Source: Marinobacter sp. F4216
GTDB taxonomy: Bacteria; Pseudomonadota; Gammaproteobacteria; Pseudomonadales; Oleiphilaceae
NCBI RefSeq assembly: GCF_019931195.1
Contig: NZ_JAIOUO010000002.1
Span: 1-64,000 of the forward strand
Direction of reading: 5' to 3'
DNA length: 64,000 nucleotides
Shown: one piece after another, positions 20,359-29,117 of the stretch
Numbering within the stretch: position 1 is the first letter of the stretch
Layout: each line of letters begins with the position of its first letter
Position numbers and translations under genes: made by a program
The notes under the pieces: generated by a model
Seen by the model: the letters and a program-made list of their open reading frames with translations, nothing else
Told to the model about the DNA's origin: nothing
Database searches by the model: none

Positions 20359-21260
20359 AAATTGCGGTTTTATCCCGGAATAAGAATCTGTATTCCACCC
20401 GACGCATGGTGGAGGAGGGCATCAATCGGGGGCACGAAGTACATGTCATCGACTGCCTGCACTGCTCCATGAACATCACCTCCGCCAACCCCCAGATCCA
20501 TTATCACGAGGAAATTCTGGACGGGTTTGACGTGGTCATCCCCCGGATCGGTGCTTCGGTCACCTTCTACGGCACGGCTGTGCTGCGTCAGTTTGAGATG
20601 ATGGGGGTTTTCCCTGTTAATGAGTCGGTCGCAATTTCCAGATCGCGGGATAAGCTTCGTTCACTGCAGCTTCTGGCCCGAAAAGGCGTGGGCATGCCGG
20701 TGACAGGCTTTGCCAACAAGCCGGATAACGTGCCCGAGCTGCTTAAAATGGTGGGCGGTGCGCCGGTGGTGATCAAGTTGCTGCAGGGCACCCAGGGTAT
20801 TGGCGTTGTGCTGGCGGAAACCCGCAAGGCGGCGGAGAGTGTGATTGAGGCCTTCATGGGCTTGAAAGCCGATATCCTTGTGCAGGAGTTCATCAAGGAA
20901 GCGGGCGGTGCGGATATTCGCTGCTTCGTGATCGGCGACAAGGTCATCGCTGCAATGAAGCGGCAAGGGGCCGACGGGGAATTCCGCTCCAATTTGCACC
21001 GTGGTGGTACGGCCTCCCTGGTTCGGATTACTCCGGAAGAAAGGCGCACGGCGGTCATGGCGGCCAAATCCATGGGGCTGAATGTGGCTGGTGTGGACTT
21101 GCTGCGTTCCAGCCGTGGGCCACTGGTGATGGAGGTGAATTCCTCACCGGGGCTGGAGGGCATTGAGAGTGCGACCGGCAAGAATGTCGCCGGCATGATC
21201 ATCAACTGGACCGAAAAGAACTACAAGCCGTGGAAAACAAGAACTAAAGGGCGGGGATGA
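20355..21260 (+). CDS. rimK: Ribosomal protein S6--L-glutamate ligase RimK
   Basis: RimK is an ATP-grasp ligase that adds glutamates to the C-terminus of ribosomal protein bS6. The 301 residues match the family. The N-terminal domain starts [17 protein letters not shown]; the ATP-grasp core includes [35 protein letters not shown], the FRSNLHRGG loop and the Mg-binding end [14 protein letters not shown]. It is coupled to rimB by an ATGA overlap and lies 3 bases before the next gene. Confidence 0.95.
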   Translation: MKIAVLSRNKNLYSTRRMVEEGINRGHEVHVIDCLHCSMNITSANPQIHYHEEILDGFDVVIPRIGASVTFYGTAVLRQFEMMGVFPVNESVAISRSRDKLRSLQLLARKGVGMPVTGFANKPDNVPELLKMVGGAPVVIKLLQGTQGIGVVLAETRKAAESVIEAFMGLKADILVQEFIKEAGGADIRCFVIGDKVIAAMKRQGADGEFRSNLHRGGTASLVRITPEERRTAVMAAKSMGLNVAGVDLLRSSRGPLVMEVNSSPGLEGIESATGKNVAGMIINWTEKNYKPWKTRTKGRG

Positions 21261-21263
21261 TGT

Positions 21264-22328
21264 ATGGCTCGTGAGCCATTTGAAATAGCAGGGACGCTGA
21301 TAAAACCGGGTACGCGGGAAACCGTCGAAGTGCCGGTTGCCAAACTCTACACCCATACGCCGCTGCATATCCCGGTGGAGGTGATTCACGGTCGCCGGGA
21401 CGGCCCCGTCATGATGGTATGTGCCGCGATTCATGGCGACGAGATCAATGGCGTGGAAATCATTCGCCGGGTGCTGAAGAACTCGGCACTCCGGCATCTC
21501 CGGGGAACGCTGGTGGCGGTTCCCATCGTAAACATCTTTGGCTTCGTTCAACGCACCCGTTACCTGCCGGACCGCCGGGACCTGAACCGGTGTTTTCCGG
21601 GCAATGAAACCGGTTCTCTGGGAGGGCGCATTGCGTACTTGCTGCGCACCCAGATCATGGAGAAAGTCACTCACATCATCGATCTGCACACCGGAGCCAT
21701 TCATCGCTTTAATCTGCCGCAAATCCGTGCTGAGCTGAACAACCCGGAAACCGAACGCATGGCCAACGCTTTTGGTGCGCCGATCATCATCAAGGCCGGA
21801 CTGCGGGAGGGCAGCTTGCGAGCCTACGCCGATTCTCTGGACATTCCCGTCATCACCTTTGAAGGCGGCGAAGCCCTACGCTTTGACGAGGTGGTCATCA
21901 CCAGCGGTGCCCGGGGAGTGATCCGGGTAATGCGGGAACTGGAAATGATCCCGGTGAAAAAAGCCCCCAAGGCGCCCAAAAACCGATCGGAAACGGCCGT
22001 TACATCCCAGTGGGTGCGGGCCGACATTGACGGCATCATGCGTCCCATTGCCTGGCTTGGGCAGAAGGTACGCAAAGGCCAGCGTCTGGCCATGGTGGCA
22101 GATCCTTTCGGGGAATCCGAAGCGACCGTGCTGTCGCCCTGTTCCGGCATCGTGATCTGTGTGAATAACCTCCCCTTGGTGAACGAGGGGGAGGCGATCT
22201 ATCACATCGCCCGTTTCGAGGAGCTGGGCGAGGCGGAGAAGGCCATGGATTATTTCCGAAGCTCCCTGGAAAACGAATCGCCCGATGCGGTTGTTCCGGT
22301 GCATCCGTGGGACGATTTGCAACGATAG
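21264..22328 (+). CDS. Succinylglutamate desuccinylase/aspartoacylase-family zinc hydrolase
   Basis: This 354-residue protein has the M14-like zinc site of the AstE/aspartoacylase family: H57 and E60 in IHGDEING, a third ligand in IIDLHTG, and the substrate loop RDLNRCFPG. A C-terminal biotinyl/lipoyl-like beta segment (IAWLGQKVRKGQRLAMVADPFGESEATVLSPCSGIV) is typical of this subgroup. The substrate is unknown; no ast operon is nearby. The position 3 bases after rimK invites a role on glutamate-modified protein tails, but that is inference. Confidence 0.85.
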   Translation: MAREPFEIAGTLIKPGTRETVEVPVAKLYTHTPLHIPVEVIHGRRDGPVMMVCAAIHGDEINGVEIIRRVLKNSALRHLRGTLVAVPIVNIFGFVQRTRYLPDRRDLNRCFPGNETGSLGGRIAYLLRTQIMEKVTHIIDLHTGAIHRFNLPQIRAELNNPETERMANAFGAPIIIKAGLREGSLRAYADSLDIPVITFEGGEALRFDEVVITSGARGVIRVMRELEMIPVKKAPKAPKNRSETAVTSQWVRADIDGIMRPIAWLGQKVRKGQRLAMVADPFGESEATVLSPCSGIVICVNNLPLVNEGEAIYHIARFEELGEAEKAMDYFRSSLENESPDAVVPVHPWDDLQR

Positions 22329-22350
22329 GCCTGTGTCCGGGAGGCGTGGG

Positions 22351-22776
22351 ATGATTTGGGATCAAACTATCATTGAGCTCTCGCCCCTGCCCAGGGGCTT
22401 TCATCTCGTGACTAATGAGGTTCTGGCACAGGCCCCGGAGCTGACCCACTGTGAAGTAGGGCTGCTGCACCTGTTCATTCAGCACACCTCCGCGTCGCTG
22501 GCGGTCAACGAAAATGCTGATCCGGATGTGCGGGGTGATCTGGAACGTCATTTCAACGTGATGGTGCCAGAGAATGCCCCGCACTATGCCCATGTCATGG
22601 AGGGGCCGGACGACATGCCTGCCCACATCAAAAGCATCATGATCGGCCCCTCGCTGACGCTACCCATTCATCAGGGGCGCCTTGCCCTTGGTACCTGGCA
22701 GGGAATTTACCTGTGTGAGCATCGGAACCGGGCCGGAAGCCGGCGGCTGGTTGCGACGCTTCAGGGGCGCTGGTGA
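22351..22776 (+). CDS. YjbQ-family protein (UPF0047)
   Basis: This 141-residue protein has the YjbQ signature: LLHLFIQHTSASLAVNENADPDVRGD, a HYAHVMEGPDDMPAHIKS block with conserved His residues, and LGTWQGIYLCEHR near the end. The family is annotated as secondary thiamine-phosphate synthase from complementation, though its real role is uncertain. The start is ATG 22351 with GGGAGG upstream. It closes the apparent operon that begins with the DUF432-type gene. Confidence 0.88.
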   Translation: MIWDQTIIELSPLPRGFHLVTNEVLAQAPELTHCEVGLLHLFIQHTSASLAVNENADPDVRGDLERHFNVMVPENAPHYAHVMEGPDDMPAHIKSIMIGPSLTLPIHQGRLALGTWQGIYLCEHRNRAGSRRLVATLQGRW

Positions 22777-22979
22777 TTCCCTTCGACTTTCGTCCTAGAC
22801 CTTTCTCCGAATATCCCAGCTAGACTGATAACGGGATGTTTCCTAATCAGTTTTGCGTTTGGAAACCGAATGCTGGAGGTAATCTCCGTGCGCCTGGCCC
22901 GAATCGAATCAGGGCGGGCAGGGCTATATCATTTCTTGCTCAGTACTGATAAACAATAAAGAAAGGGAGATCGATCACC

Positions 22980-23954
22980 ATGAAAAAACAAGCCGTTCTG
23001 GCTGCGCTAGCCTCTACTATCGTTGTTGCAACTCCGATTTCGGCTCAGGACCGTGAAGGCTGGCCGGAGAGCTTTACCGTTGGAACCGCCAGTCAGGGGG
23101 GAACCTATTTTGCCTATGGATCTGGCTGGGCGAACTTTGTTGCCGAAAACCTGGGCGTTTCCGGCGGCGGTGAAATCACGGGTGGTCCGATGCAGAATAT
23201 GGCCCTGGTGCACACCGGCGACCTCAAGTTTGGTCTGACCACGCTTGGCCCTGCGCGGGAATCCATGGACGGCAACAGTCCGCTGGCGCCAGGTATGAAA
23301 ATGAACAATGTGTGCGCCATGTTCCCGATGTACGAAACGCCGTTTTCGGTGACCGCTCTGTCCAGTTCCGGCATCAAGTCTATTTCTGATATTCCGGACG
23401 GTGCCACCATCGGCTTTGGCCCTGCCGGTTCCACGTCAGACACTTATTTCCCCCGGATGATGGAAACTCTGGGCGTCAACTTCGAGCGCCGCAACGGTAG
23501 CTGGTCTGATCTTGGTGGCCAGCTCCAGGATGGTCTGATCGACGTCGTTGCGTTCGCAGCCGGTGTGCCAGTGCCTGCCGTAAGCCAGCTTGAGGCTCAG
23601 ACCGACGTTAACATCATCAGCATGACCGATGAGGAAGCGGCCAAGATTACCGAGGCGTTTCCGGTTTCCGAGTTCAACATCCAGCCAGGAACCTACCAGT
23701 CGTTGGACGAGCCGTCCCGGGTTGTCTCCATGTGGAACTTCGCCATGGTCAATTGCGACGTTCCGGAAAGCTTCGTGTATGAAATTACCAAGCTGACTAT
23801 GGAAAACAACGACAAGATGGTATCCATCCACAAGGCCGCCCGCCACTCCGTTCCTGAGAACTACGACAAGAACAACGTGTTGCCGTGGCACGCAGGAGCC
23901 GCTCGCTGGTTCAATGAGAACGGTTTTCCCATTGAAGACGGCGCGATCAAGTAG
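22980..23954 (+). CDS. TAXI-family TRAP transporter solute-binding protein
   Basis: This 324-residue periplasmic protein has a Sec signal cleaved near residue 22 (PISA|Q). The mature start FTVGTASQGGTYFAYGSGWANFV is typical of TAXI (TRAP-associated extracytoplasmic immunogenic) proteins, and GFGPAGSTSDTYFPRMMETLG is the second family block. It captures a solute, often a carboxylate, for the TRAP permease encoded next. A strong GGGAG ribosome-binding site precedes the ATG. The 203 bases upstream hold no supported gene. Confidence 0.92.
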   Translation: MKKQAVLAALASTIVVATPISAQDREGWPESFTVGTASQGGTYFAYGSGWANFVAENLGVSGGGEITGGPMQNMALVHTGDLKFGLTTLGPARESMDGNSPLAPGMKMNNVCAMFPMYETPFSVTALSSSGIKSISDIPDGATIGFGPAGSTSDTYFPRMMETLGVNFERRNGSWSDLGGQLQDGLIDVVAFAAGVPVPAVSQLEAQTDVNIISMTDEEAAKITEAFPVSEFNIQPGTYQSLDEPSRVVSMWNFAMVNCDVPESFVYEITKLTMENNDKMVSIHKAARHSVPENYDKNNVLPWHAGAARWFNENGFPIEDGAIK

Positions 23955-23970
23955 TAACCAGCTGTAGTGA

Positions 23971-23996
23971 AGGGCCACAAGCGTGGCCCTTTTTAT
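23971..23996 (+). terminator. Terminator/attenuator between TRAP binding protein and permease
   Basis: An AGGGCCAC/GTGGCCCT stem of 8 base pairs with a 4-base loop is followed by TTTTTATATTT. It lies 16 bases past the binding-protein stop and 39 bases before the permease start. Partial termination here would give more binding protein than permease, the usual stoichiometry. Confidence 0.85.
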
Positions 23997-24034
23997 ATTT
24001 GCCGGCGGCAGTTCCCGCATACCAAGGTTGATTT

Positions 24035-26218
24035 ATGGCCGAAGACACGCATCCGAAAAACAACAGTACCCCTTTGCCAGAAGACGCTGACCATATGCTC
24101 GCCCACGATGTGGACGAGGAACCTGTCGAGGCAAACAGGCGCCTTTTTACCGGCGGATTGCTCAAGCTGGTGATGTTCCTGGCGATCGTTTACTCCGCGT
24201 TTCACCTGTATACCCTGAATATTGCGCCACTGGAAACCTGGTCCTTCCGCATCGTGCATATCGCCGGCGCGCTGGTGCTTGGCTTCATCCTGTATGCCGG
24301 CGCGCGATTTGTGACGATTGAAGAAGGCTGGCATCGCCGGCGCTGGACCACGTGGGCTGCCTGGGTGCTGATGCTTCCGGCCCTTTACGCGCTCTATCAG
24401 GTGTATGTTTTCCACGGGATGATCCAGAGTGGAACCATGCGGATTCCTGCCGAACTGGAAACCTGGCATTTCGGCTGGCCACTGCTGGCCGCGACCGGGC
24501 TCGGCATACTGGTTACCTGGTTCCATCAGCGTGATCGTGAACACTTGAGTCTTCCGGACCTGGTCCTGGTGGTGTGTTCAATTGTGGTCGCGGGTTACCT
24601 GCTGGTGGTTTATAACACCTCCATGAGGATGTCCACGGGCACCTCATTTGCGCCCATCGGGATTTCATTCGCCGCGATTGCCGGCACCGCTCTGATCATG
24701 GAGTTGACCCGTCGGGTCGCGGGCCTCGCACTGGTTGTCATAGGGCTGATCTTTCTGGGCTACGTGTTTGCAGGGCCCTATCTGCCGGGCTTCCTAGGGT
24801 ATCCGGGGCTGTCCGTGCAGCGCTTCTTCAGCCAGGTCTATACGGACGCGGGTATTCTCGGGCCTACGACCGCAGTGTCATCGACTTACATTATCCTGTT
24901 CATCATCTTCGCGGCCTTCTTGCAGGCGTCGAAGGTCGGGGACTATTTCGTAAACTTCGCCTTTGCGGCCGCTGGTCGCTCCCGGGGTGGTCCCGCCAAG
25001 GTCGCTATCTTTGCCTCTGGTCTGATGGGCATGATCAACGGCACCAGTGCCGGAAACGTTGTATCGACCGGCTCCCTGACCATACCGCTGATGAAACGGG
25101 TGGGTTACAGCAAGAAGTCGGCGGGTGCCGTCGAAGCGGCCGCCTCTACCGGTGGTCAGATCATGCCACCGATCATGGGGGCGGGCGCGTTCATCATGGC
25201 GGAGATCACCGGTATCCCTTATACCGAGATTGCTATCGCCGCCATCATCCCGGCCATCCTTTACTTTGCCTCTGTGTTTTTCATGGTGGACTTCGAGGCG
25301 AAAAAACTTGGCATGCGCGGCATGCGTGAAGACGAGTTGCCGAACCTGAAGCGTCTGCTCAAGCAGGTATACCTGTTTATCCCCATCCTGATTCTGATTG
25401 TGGCCCTGTTTCAGGGGTACTCGGTAATCCGGGCGGGCACCCTGGCCACGGTTTCAGCGGCGGTGGTGAGCTGGCTGTCACCGAACAAGATGGGATGGCG
25501 TAGTGTTCTCAAGGCCCTGGAAATCGCCTCCTACATGTCGGTCCAGATCATCGCCGTATGTGCTGCTGCGGGAGTGATCGTTGGGGTCATTTCACTGACC
25601 GGGGTTGGCGCTCGCTTTTCCGTGTTGCTCCTGGACCTGGCGGAGGCAAGTCATCTGCTGGCGCTCATCTTTGCCATGCTGATTTCGATATTGCTCGGTA
25701 TGGGCATGCCCACGACCGCTGCGTACGCGGTGGCGGCATCCGTGGTGGCACCGGGCCTGGTGCAGTTGGGTATCGATCCGCTCACCGCGCACTTCTTTGT
25801 GTTCTACTTTGCCGTGGTGTCAGCCATCACACCGCCGGTGGCCCTGGCGTCCTACGCCGCCGCCGGCATCTCGGGAGCCAATGCCATGGAAACCTCGGTG
25901 GCGTCTTTCCGGATCGGAATTGCCGCTTTCATCGTGCCGTTCATGTTCTTCTACAACAGTGCGCTATTGATGGAAGCAGGCTGGTTTGACATTGTGCGGG
26001 CTTTGATCACGGCGACCTTTGGTGTGTATCTGCTCTCCGGTGGTGTGCTGGGCTGGTTTGCCCGGGCTGCGGCGCCGTGGCTGGTCAGGCTTCTGCTGAT
26101 TGCGTCGGCCCTACTGATGATCGAAGGTGGAGTCTGGACCGATCTTGGCGGTATCGCGCTGGCGGTTGTGGCGTTTCTGCTGCAGCGCCAGCGGGCGGAG
26201 AAGGTGGCGACCGCCTGA
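24035..26218 (+). CDS. TRAP transporter permease, fused small and large subunits (4TM/12TM)
   Basis: This 727-residue inner-membrane protein has a hydrophilic N-terminus (about 45 residues) then many hydrophobic helices. The N-terminal third corresponds to the DctQ-like subunit and the rest to DctM. Family motifs include GMINGTSAGNVVSTGSLTIPLMKRVGYSKKSAGAVEAAASTGGQIMPPIMGAGAF and LGMGMPTTAAYAVAASVVAPGL. It imports the solute bound by the TAXI protein, probably driven by a sodium gradient. The substrate cannot be predicted from sequence. Confidence 0.93.
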   Translation: MAEDTHPKNNSTPLPEDADHMLAHDVDEEPVEANRRLFTGGLLKLVMFLAIVYSAFHLYTLNIAPLETWSFRIVHIAGALVLGFILYAGARFVTIEEGWHRRRWTTWAAWVLMLPALYALYQVYVFHGMIQSGTMRIPAELETWHFGWPLLAATGLGILVTWFHQRDREHLSLPDLVLVVCSIVVAGYLLVVYNTSMRMSTGTSFAPIGISFAAIAGTALIMELTRRVAGLALVVIGLIFLGYVFAGPYLPGFLGYPGLSVQRFFSQVYTDAGILGPTTAVSSTYIILFIIFAAFLQASKVGDYFVNFAFAAAGRSRGGPAKVAIFASGLMGMINGTSAGNVVSTGSLTIPLMKRVGYSKKSAGAVEAAASTGGQIMPPIMGAGAFIMAEITGIPYTEIAIAAIIPAILYFASVFFMVDFEAKKLGMRGMREDELPNLKRLLKQVYLFIPILILIVALFQGYSVIRAGTLATVSAAVVSWLSPNKMGWRSVLKALEIASYMSVQIIAVCAAAGVIVGVISLTGVGARFSVLLLDLAEASHLLALIFAMLISILLGMGMPTTAAYAVAASVVAPGLVQLGIDPLTAHFFVFYFAVVSAITPPVALASYAAAGISGANAMETSVASFRIGIAAFIVPFMFFYNSALLMEAGWFDIVRALITATFGVYLLSGGVLGWFARAAAPWLVRLLLIASALLMIEGGVWTDLGGIALAVVAFLLQRQRAEKVATA

Positions 26219-26270
26219 CGCCAGAGACAGCAACGCCCTGTGGGCGACAAAGGCATCTGTAGCCCTGAGC

Positions 26271-26308
26271 AAACACCCCAACCGGTAAATTCCCGGTTGG
26301 GGTGTTTT
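26271..26308. terminator. Bidirectional terminator between TRAP permease and phoH-like gene
   Basis: A perfect 15-base-pair inverted repeat (AAACACCCCAACCGG with CCGGTTGGGGTGTTT) with a short AT-rich loop lies between two convergent genes. Flanking A and T runs can serve either strand. Confidence 0.8.
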
Positions 26309-26311
26309 GAG

Positions 26312-27697
26312 TTAGAGGTTGGCTTCGGCGTATTCCGCCAGGGCCGATCTGGGCACGCCTTGCAGATGGATGTGTCCGCCGTGACGAAAATTCTTGAAGC
26401 GCTCGGTCATATAGGTCAGGCCTGAACTCAGGGAACTGAGGTACGGGGTATCGATCTGAGCCAGGTTACCCAGACAGATCACCTTGGAACCGTTGCCGGC
26501 CCGGGTGATGATCGTCTTGATCTGGTGTGGCGTCAGGTTTTGTGACTCATCGATGATGATCAGGCTGTGCTGGAAGCTCCGGCCCCGGATGTAGTTCATC
26601 GACTTGAAGTGCAGTGGCACCTTGCTGAGGATGTAATCCACGCTTGCCGTCATGTTCTCGTCGTCTTCGTGCAGGGCTTCGAGGTTATCCACGATGGCCC
26701 CCAGCCAGGGCTCCATTTTCTCGGCTTCGGTGCCCGGCAGGAAACCAATGTCCTCATCCAGACCCTGGGTGGAGCGGGTGGCAATGATGCGCTTGTAAAG
26801 CTTGCTGGCCACGGTCATTTCGATGCAGGCGGCCAGCGCCAGGATGGTTTTACCAGAGCCTGCAGAGCCGGTCAGGTTCACCAGATGGACCTCCGGGTCC
26901 AGCAGCAGGTTCAGGGCCAGTGCCTGGTAAATGTCCCGTGGCACCAGACCCCAGACCTCCTCATCCATCAGGTCGTGCTGATGCAGGTCACGAATGACGA
27001 TTTGATCGCTGGACAGGTCGGTAACCCGGCCCACGAAGCCCTGCTCGTCAATCACGAACTCGTTGATGTGCAACTGTGCCAGCGCGCCCTCTCGCCTGAG
27101 GATGTGTTCAGTAACACCTTCGCGCTGCACGGTTTCAACTTTCTCAATGGTGTCCCAGAAAGAGTTGGGGAACTCGTGGTAGCCCTTGGGCAACAGGTCA
27201 ATGTCGTCCAGCAACTGGTCGTTGTGGTAGTCCTGCGCTTCTACACCGAACCCGCGAGCTTTCAGGCGCATGTTGATGTCTTTGCTGACGAGGATGATCT
27301 CATAGCCTTCGTGCTTTTCCTGCAGGGCCGCAAGGGTATTGATGATCTTGTTGTCGTTCAGGTGCTCTGGCAGCGAGTGAGTCTCGGAGTGCTGCGTGCT
27401 CATCAGAATCAGTAGCCTGCCCAATGGATCCGCTTTTTCGGCACGGACAATGGGAACACCCTTTTCGATTTCCTTCGGGGTGGCATCGCCGAGGAGTTTG
27501 TCGATGTTTCGGATGGCCTGGCGGCAATCGGCGGCAACGGCCTGCTTGCCGGATTTGAGGTTGTCGAGTTCTTCGAGGACTGTCATCGGGATGATGACAT
27601 CGTGTTCTTCAAAATTCAGGAGGGCGTTGGGATCGTGAATCAGGACGTTGGTGTCGAGGACGTACATCTTCTTGTGAGCTTCAGGTGCTCCGGGCAT
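26312..27697 (-). CDS. PhoH-family ATPase with N-terminal PIN domain
   Basis: This 461-residue protein joins a PIN-type nuclease domain (about 11-150; YVLDTNVLIHDP with the conserved Asp, SKDINMRLKARGFG) to a PhoH ATPase domain (Walker A GSAGSGKT at 277-284, Walker B LIIIDESQNL, sensor GNLAQID). PIN-PhoH proteins are RNA-active (RNase/helicase) in studied cases. I chose the ATG at 27697, with GAGG about 11 bases upstream; the ATG before YVLDTN is an alternative. It lies 31 bases downstream of a CBS protein gene in a likely operon. Confidence 0.9.
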   Translation of the reverse strand: MPGAPEAHKKMYVLDTNVLIHDPNALLNFEEHDVIIPMTVLEELDNLKSGKQAVAADCRQAIRNIDKLLGDATPKEIEKGVPIVRAEKADPLGRLLILMSTQHSETHSLPEHLNDNKIINTLAALQEKHEGYEIILVSKDINMRLKARGFGVEAQDYHNDQLLDDIDLLPKGYHEFPNSFWDTIEKVETVQREGVTEHILRREGALAQLHINEFVIDEQGFVGRVTDLSSDQIVIRDLHQHDLMDEEVWGLVPRDIYQALALNLLLDPEVHLVNLTGSAGSGKTILALAACIEMTVASKLYKRIIATRSTQGLDEDIGFLPGTEAEKMEPWLGAIVDNLEALHEDDENMTASVDYILSKVPLHFKSMNYIRGRSFQHSLIIIDESQNLTPHQIKTIITRAGNGSKVICLGNLAQIDTPYLSSLSSGLTYMTERFKNFRHGGHIHLQGVPRSALAEYAEANL

Positions 27698-27728
27698 AGG
27701 TCGCGCTACCTCTCTGGTCAAGCTGTTG

Positions 27729-28214
27729 TTACAGGGCACATCGCTGCATCAGTTCCTTGTCTGAGATTAACTTGAGCATATCGTATGTGGTTATTATTCC
27801 CGTTATTTTTTTATCTTTTTTTACAAAGATCCGGTGCAGGTGTTCGCGCATCATGATGTCCGCGATGTCATGAACCGGGGTTTGTTCGTCGACGGACAGG
27901 ACGCTGGGGGTCATGATGTCCCGAACTTCCACCGGGACTTTGCTCATTTCCTCGAAAATGAACATGCGCAGGCGCCTGGCCTCTTCCTCCTCTTCCGGGG
28001 TCAGACGGTTATCGGTTTCAGACCGGTTGGCATTCCAGCGGAACTCGGTGATGTCCTTGAGGGTGACAATCCCGACAATGTCGCCCTGGTCATTGGTGAC
28101 CGGGCTGCCGGTTATTTCGTTGTCGATGAGGAAGCGGGCGAGCCGGTCCATGGTCCAGGCCTGGGGAACAGCCTTGATGCTGGGAGTCATGATCTCGTAA
28201 GCGAGAACCGTCAT
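27729..28214 (-). CDS. CBS-domain pair protein
   Basis: This 161-residue protein consists of two CBS motifs (about 8-60 and 95-155; SPVTNDQGDIVGIVTLKDI and HRIFVKKDKKITGIITTYDML) separated by an acidic, Glu-rich insert. CBS pairs bind adenosine nucleotides and usually act as energy or ligand sensors for another protein. No effector domain is fused. It is between the START-domain gene and phoH-like gene and may regulate either, which is inference. Confidence 0.85.
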   Translation of the reverse strand: MTVLAYEIMTPSIKAVPQAWTMDRLARFLIDNEITGSPVTNDQGDIVGIVTLKDITEFRWNANRSETDNRLTPEEEEEARRLRMFIFEEMSKVPVEVRDIMTPSVLSVDEQTPVHDIADIMMREHLHRIFVKKDKKITGIITTYDMLKLISDKELMQRCAL

Positions 28215-28288
28215 GGATCGGTGCCTGCCTTTTGTGGTTCTTTTGCCCAAGCTTATCGTCTCACCGGAGACGAGTCATCCCCTTCTTG

Positions 28289-29017
28289 CTAACGAGCTGA
28301 GTTGCGAACACTGGTCAGTTTGCCAGTCTCGTCATAGACCAGTTCATAGCCCTGATAGCGTTCCTTGTTAGCGACGCGTTCCAGTGCCTGCAGGGAGCGG
28401 ACGGGAATGTCCACCAGAAGTGAGTTAACCAGCCAGCCGGGAAGGGAACCGTTTGGGTCGGTGTGCTGAACCCAGACCATTCGGGTCTGCTCGCCTCTGG
28501 GGATGAAACGGTAGAGGGTGTCGGAGCGGTCGACGCGAATCCGGTCCCTGAACTCCTCACGTTGGTTCGGGGTCGCATTGAGGTCCATGATGATTTCGCC
28601 GGTTTCCTCGTCACCCTGAGTCCGGATGCGAAGCACGTAATCCCGGTCGGTGACTGGCCAGGGCATGTTGTTGACCGAGTAGGCGTAGCGGTCGTGGAAA
28701 TTGCCCTCTCCAAATGCGTAGGATTCGGTGCAGTTGTGCACCCACTCCAGGCAGGAGCCGGGGTTGATCATGACCGCCATCAGGTTTTCGATGGGGGTGT
28801 CCAGAAGCGCTTCAGCCTTGAACGCCTTGAAACTGGAATTGGACTGGTCGATGGTATAGACCCGGATGTTGCCGACTTCCTGGCGCAGTTTCCAATCCTT
28901 GGCGTTCTCTGCAGGTAACTCTGCGCTCGCAGTGGAGGCGGAAACGAAAAAGGCAAGCAGTGTGCCGCCCATGGCCGCCATCCAGCCCGTAATGCTCTGG
29001 GCTCTGGTAGTTCTCAT
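28289..29017 (-). CDS. Exported START-domain protein
   Basis: This 242-residue protein has a Sec signal peptide (cleavage near TASA|E, residue 32) and then a START/SRPBCC lipid-binding fold: WKLRQEVGNIRVYTI, MINPGSCLEWVHNC, NMPWPVTDRDYVLRIR and a C-terminal helix VDIPVRSLQALERVANKERY. START domains bind lipids or hydrophobic ligands; periplasmic forms are common in Marinobacter and Pseudomonas but poorly studied. Its 5' end faces the DUF2804 gene across 100 bases. Confidence 0.85.
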   Translation of the reverse strand: MRTTRAQSITGWMAAMGGTLLAFFVSASTASAELPAENAKDWKLRQEVGNIRVYTIDQSNSSFKAFKAEALLDTPIENLMAVMINPGSCLEWVHNCTESYAFGEGNFHDRYAYSVNNMPWPVTDRDYVLRIRTQGDEETGEIIMDLNATPNQREEFRDRIRVDRSDTLYRFIPRGEQTRMVWVQHTDPNGSLPGWLVNSLLVDIPVRSLQALERVANKERYQGYELVYDETGKLTSVRNSAR

Positions 29018-29117
29018 GAAGTATGCTTCCTTGACAATTGTGGCCCGAGTCTAGCATGGGTGTCGGGCTGTTCAGTTTTCTTAAACCGGGGATTGTGAAC
29101 CAGGTATCTCACTGGCG

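Noticed and set aside
22870..22959. Possible 29-codon peptide before the TAXI binding protein
   Set aside because: No ribosome-binding site, no family resemblance and nothing to indicate a regulatory leader; it looks like chance.
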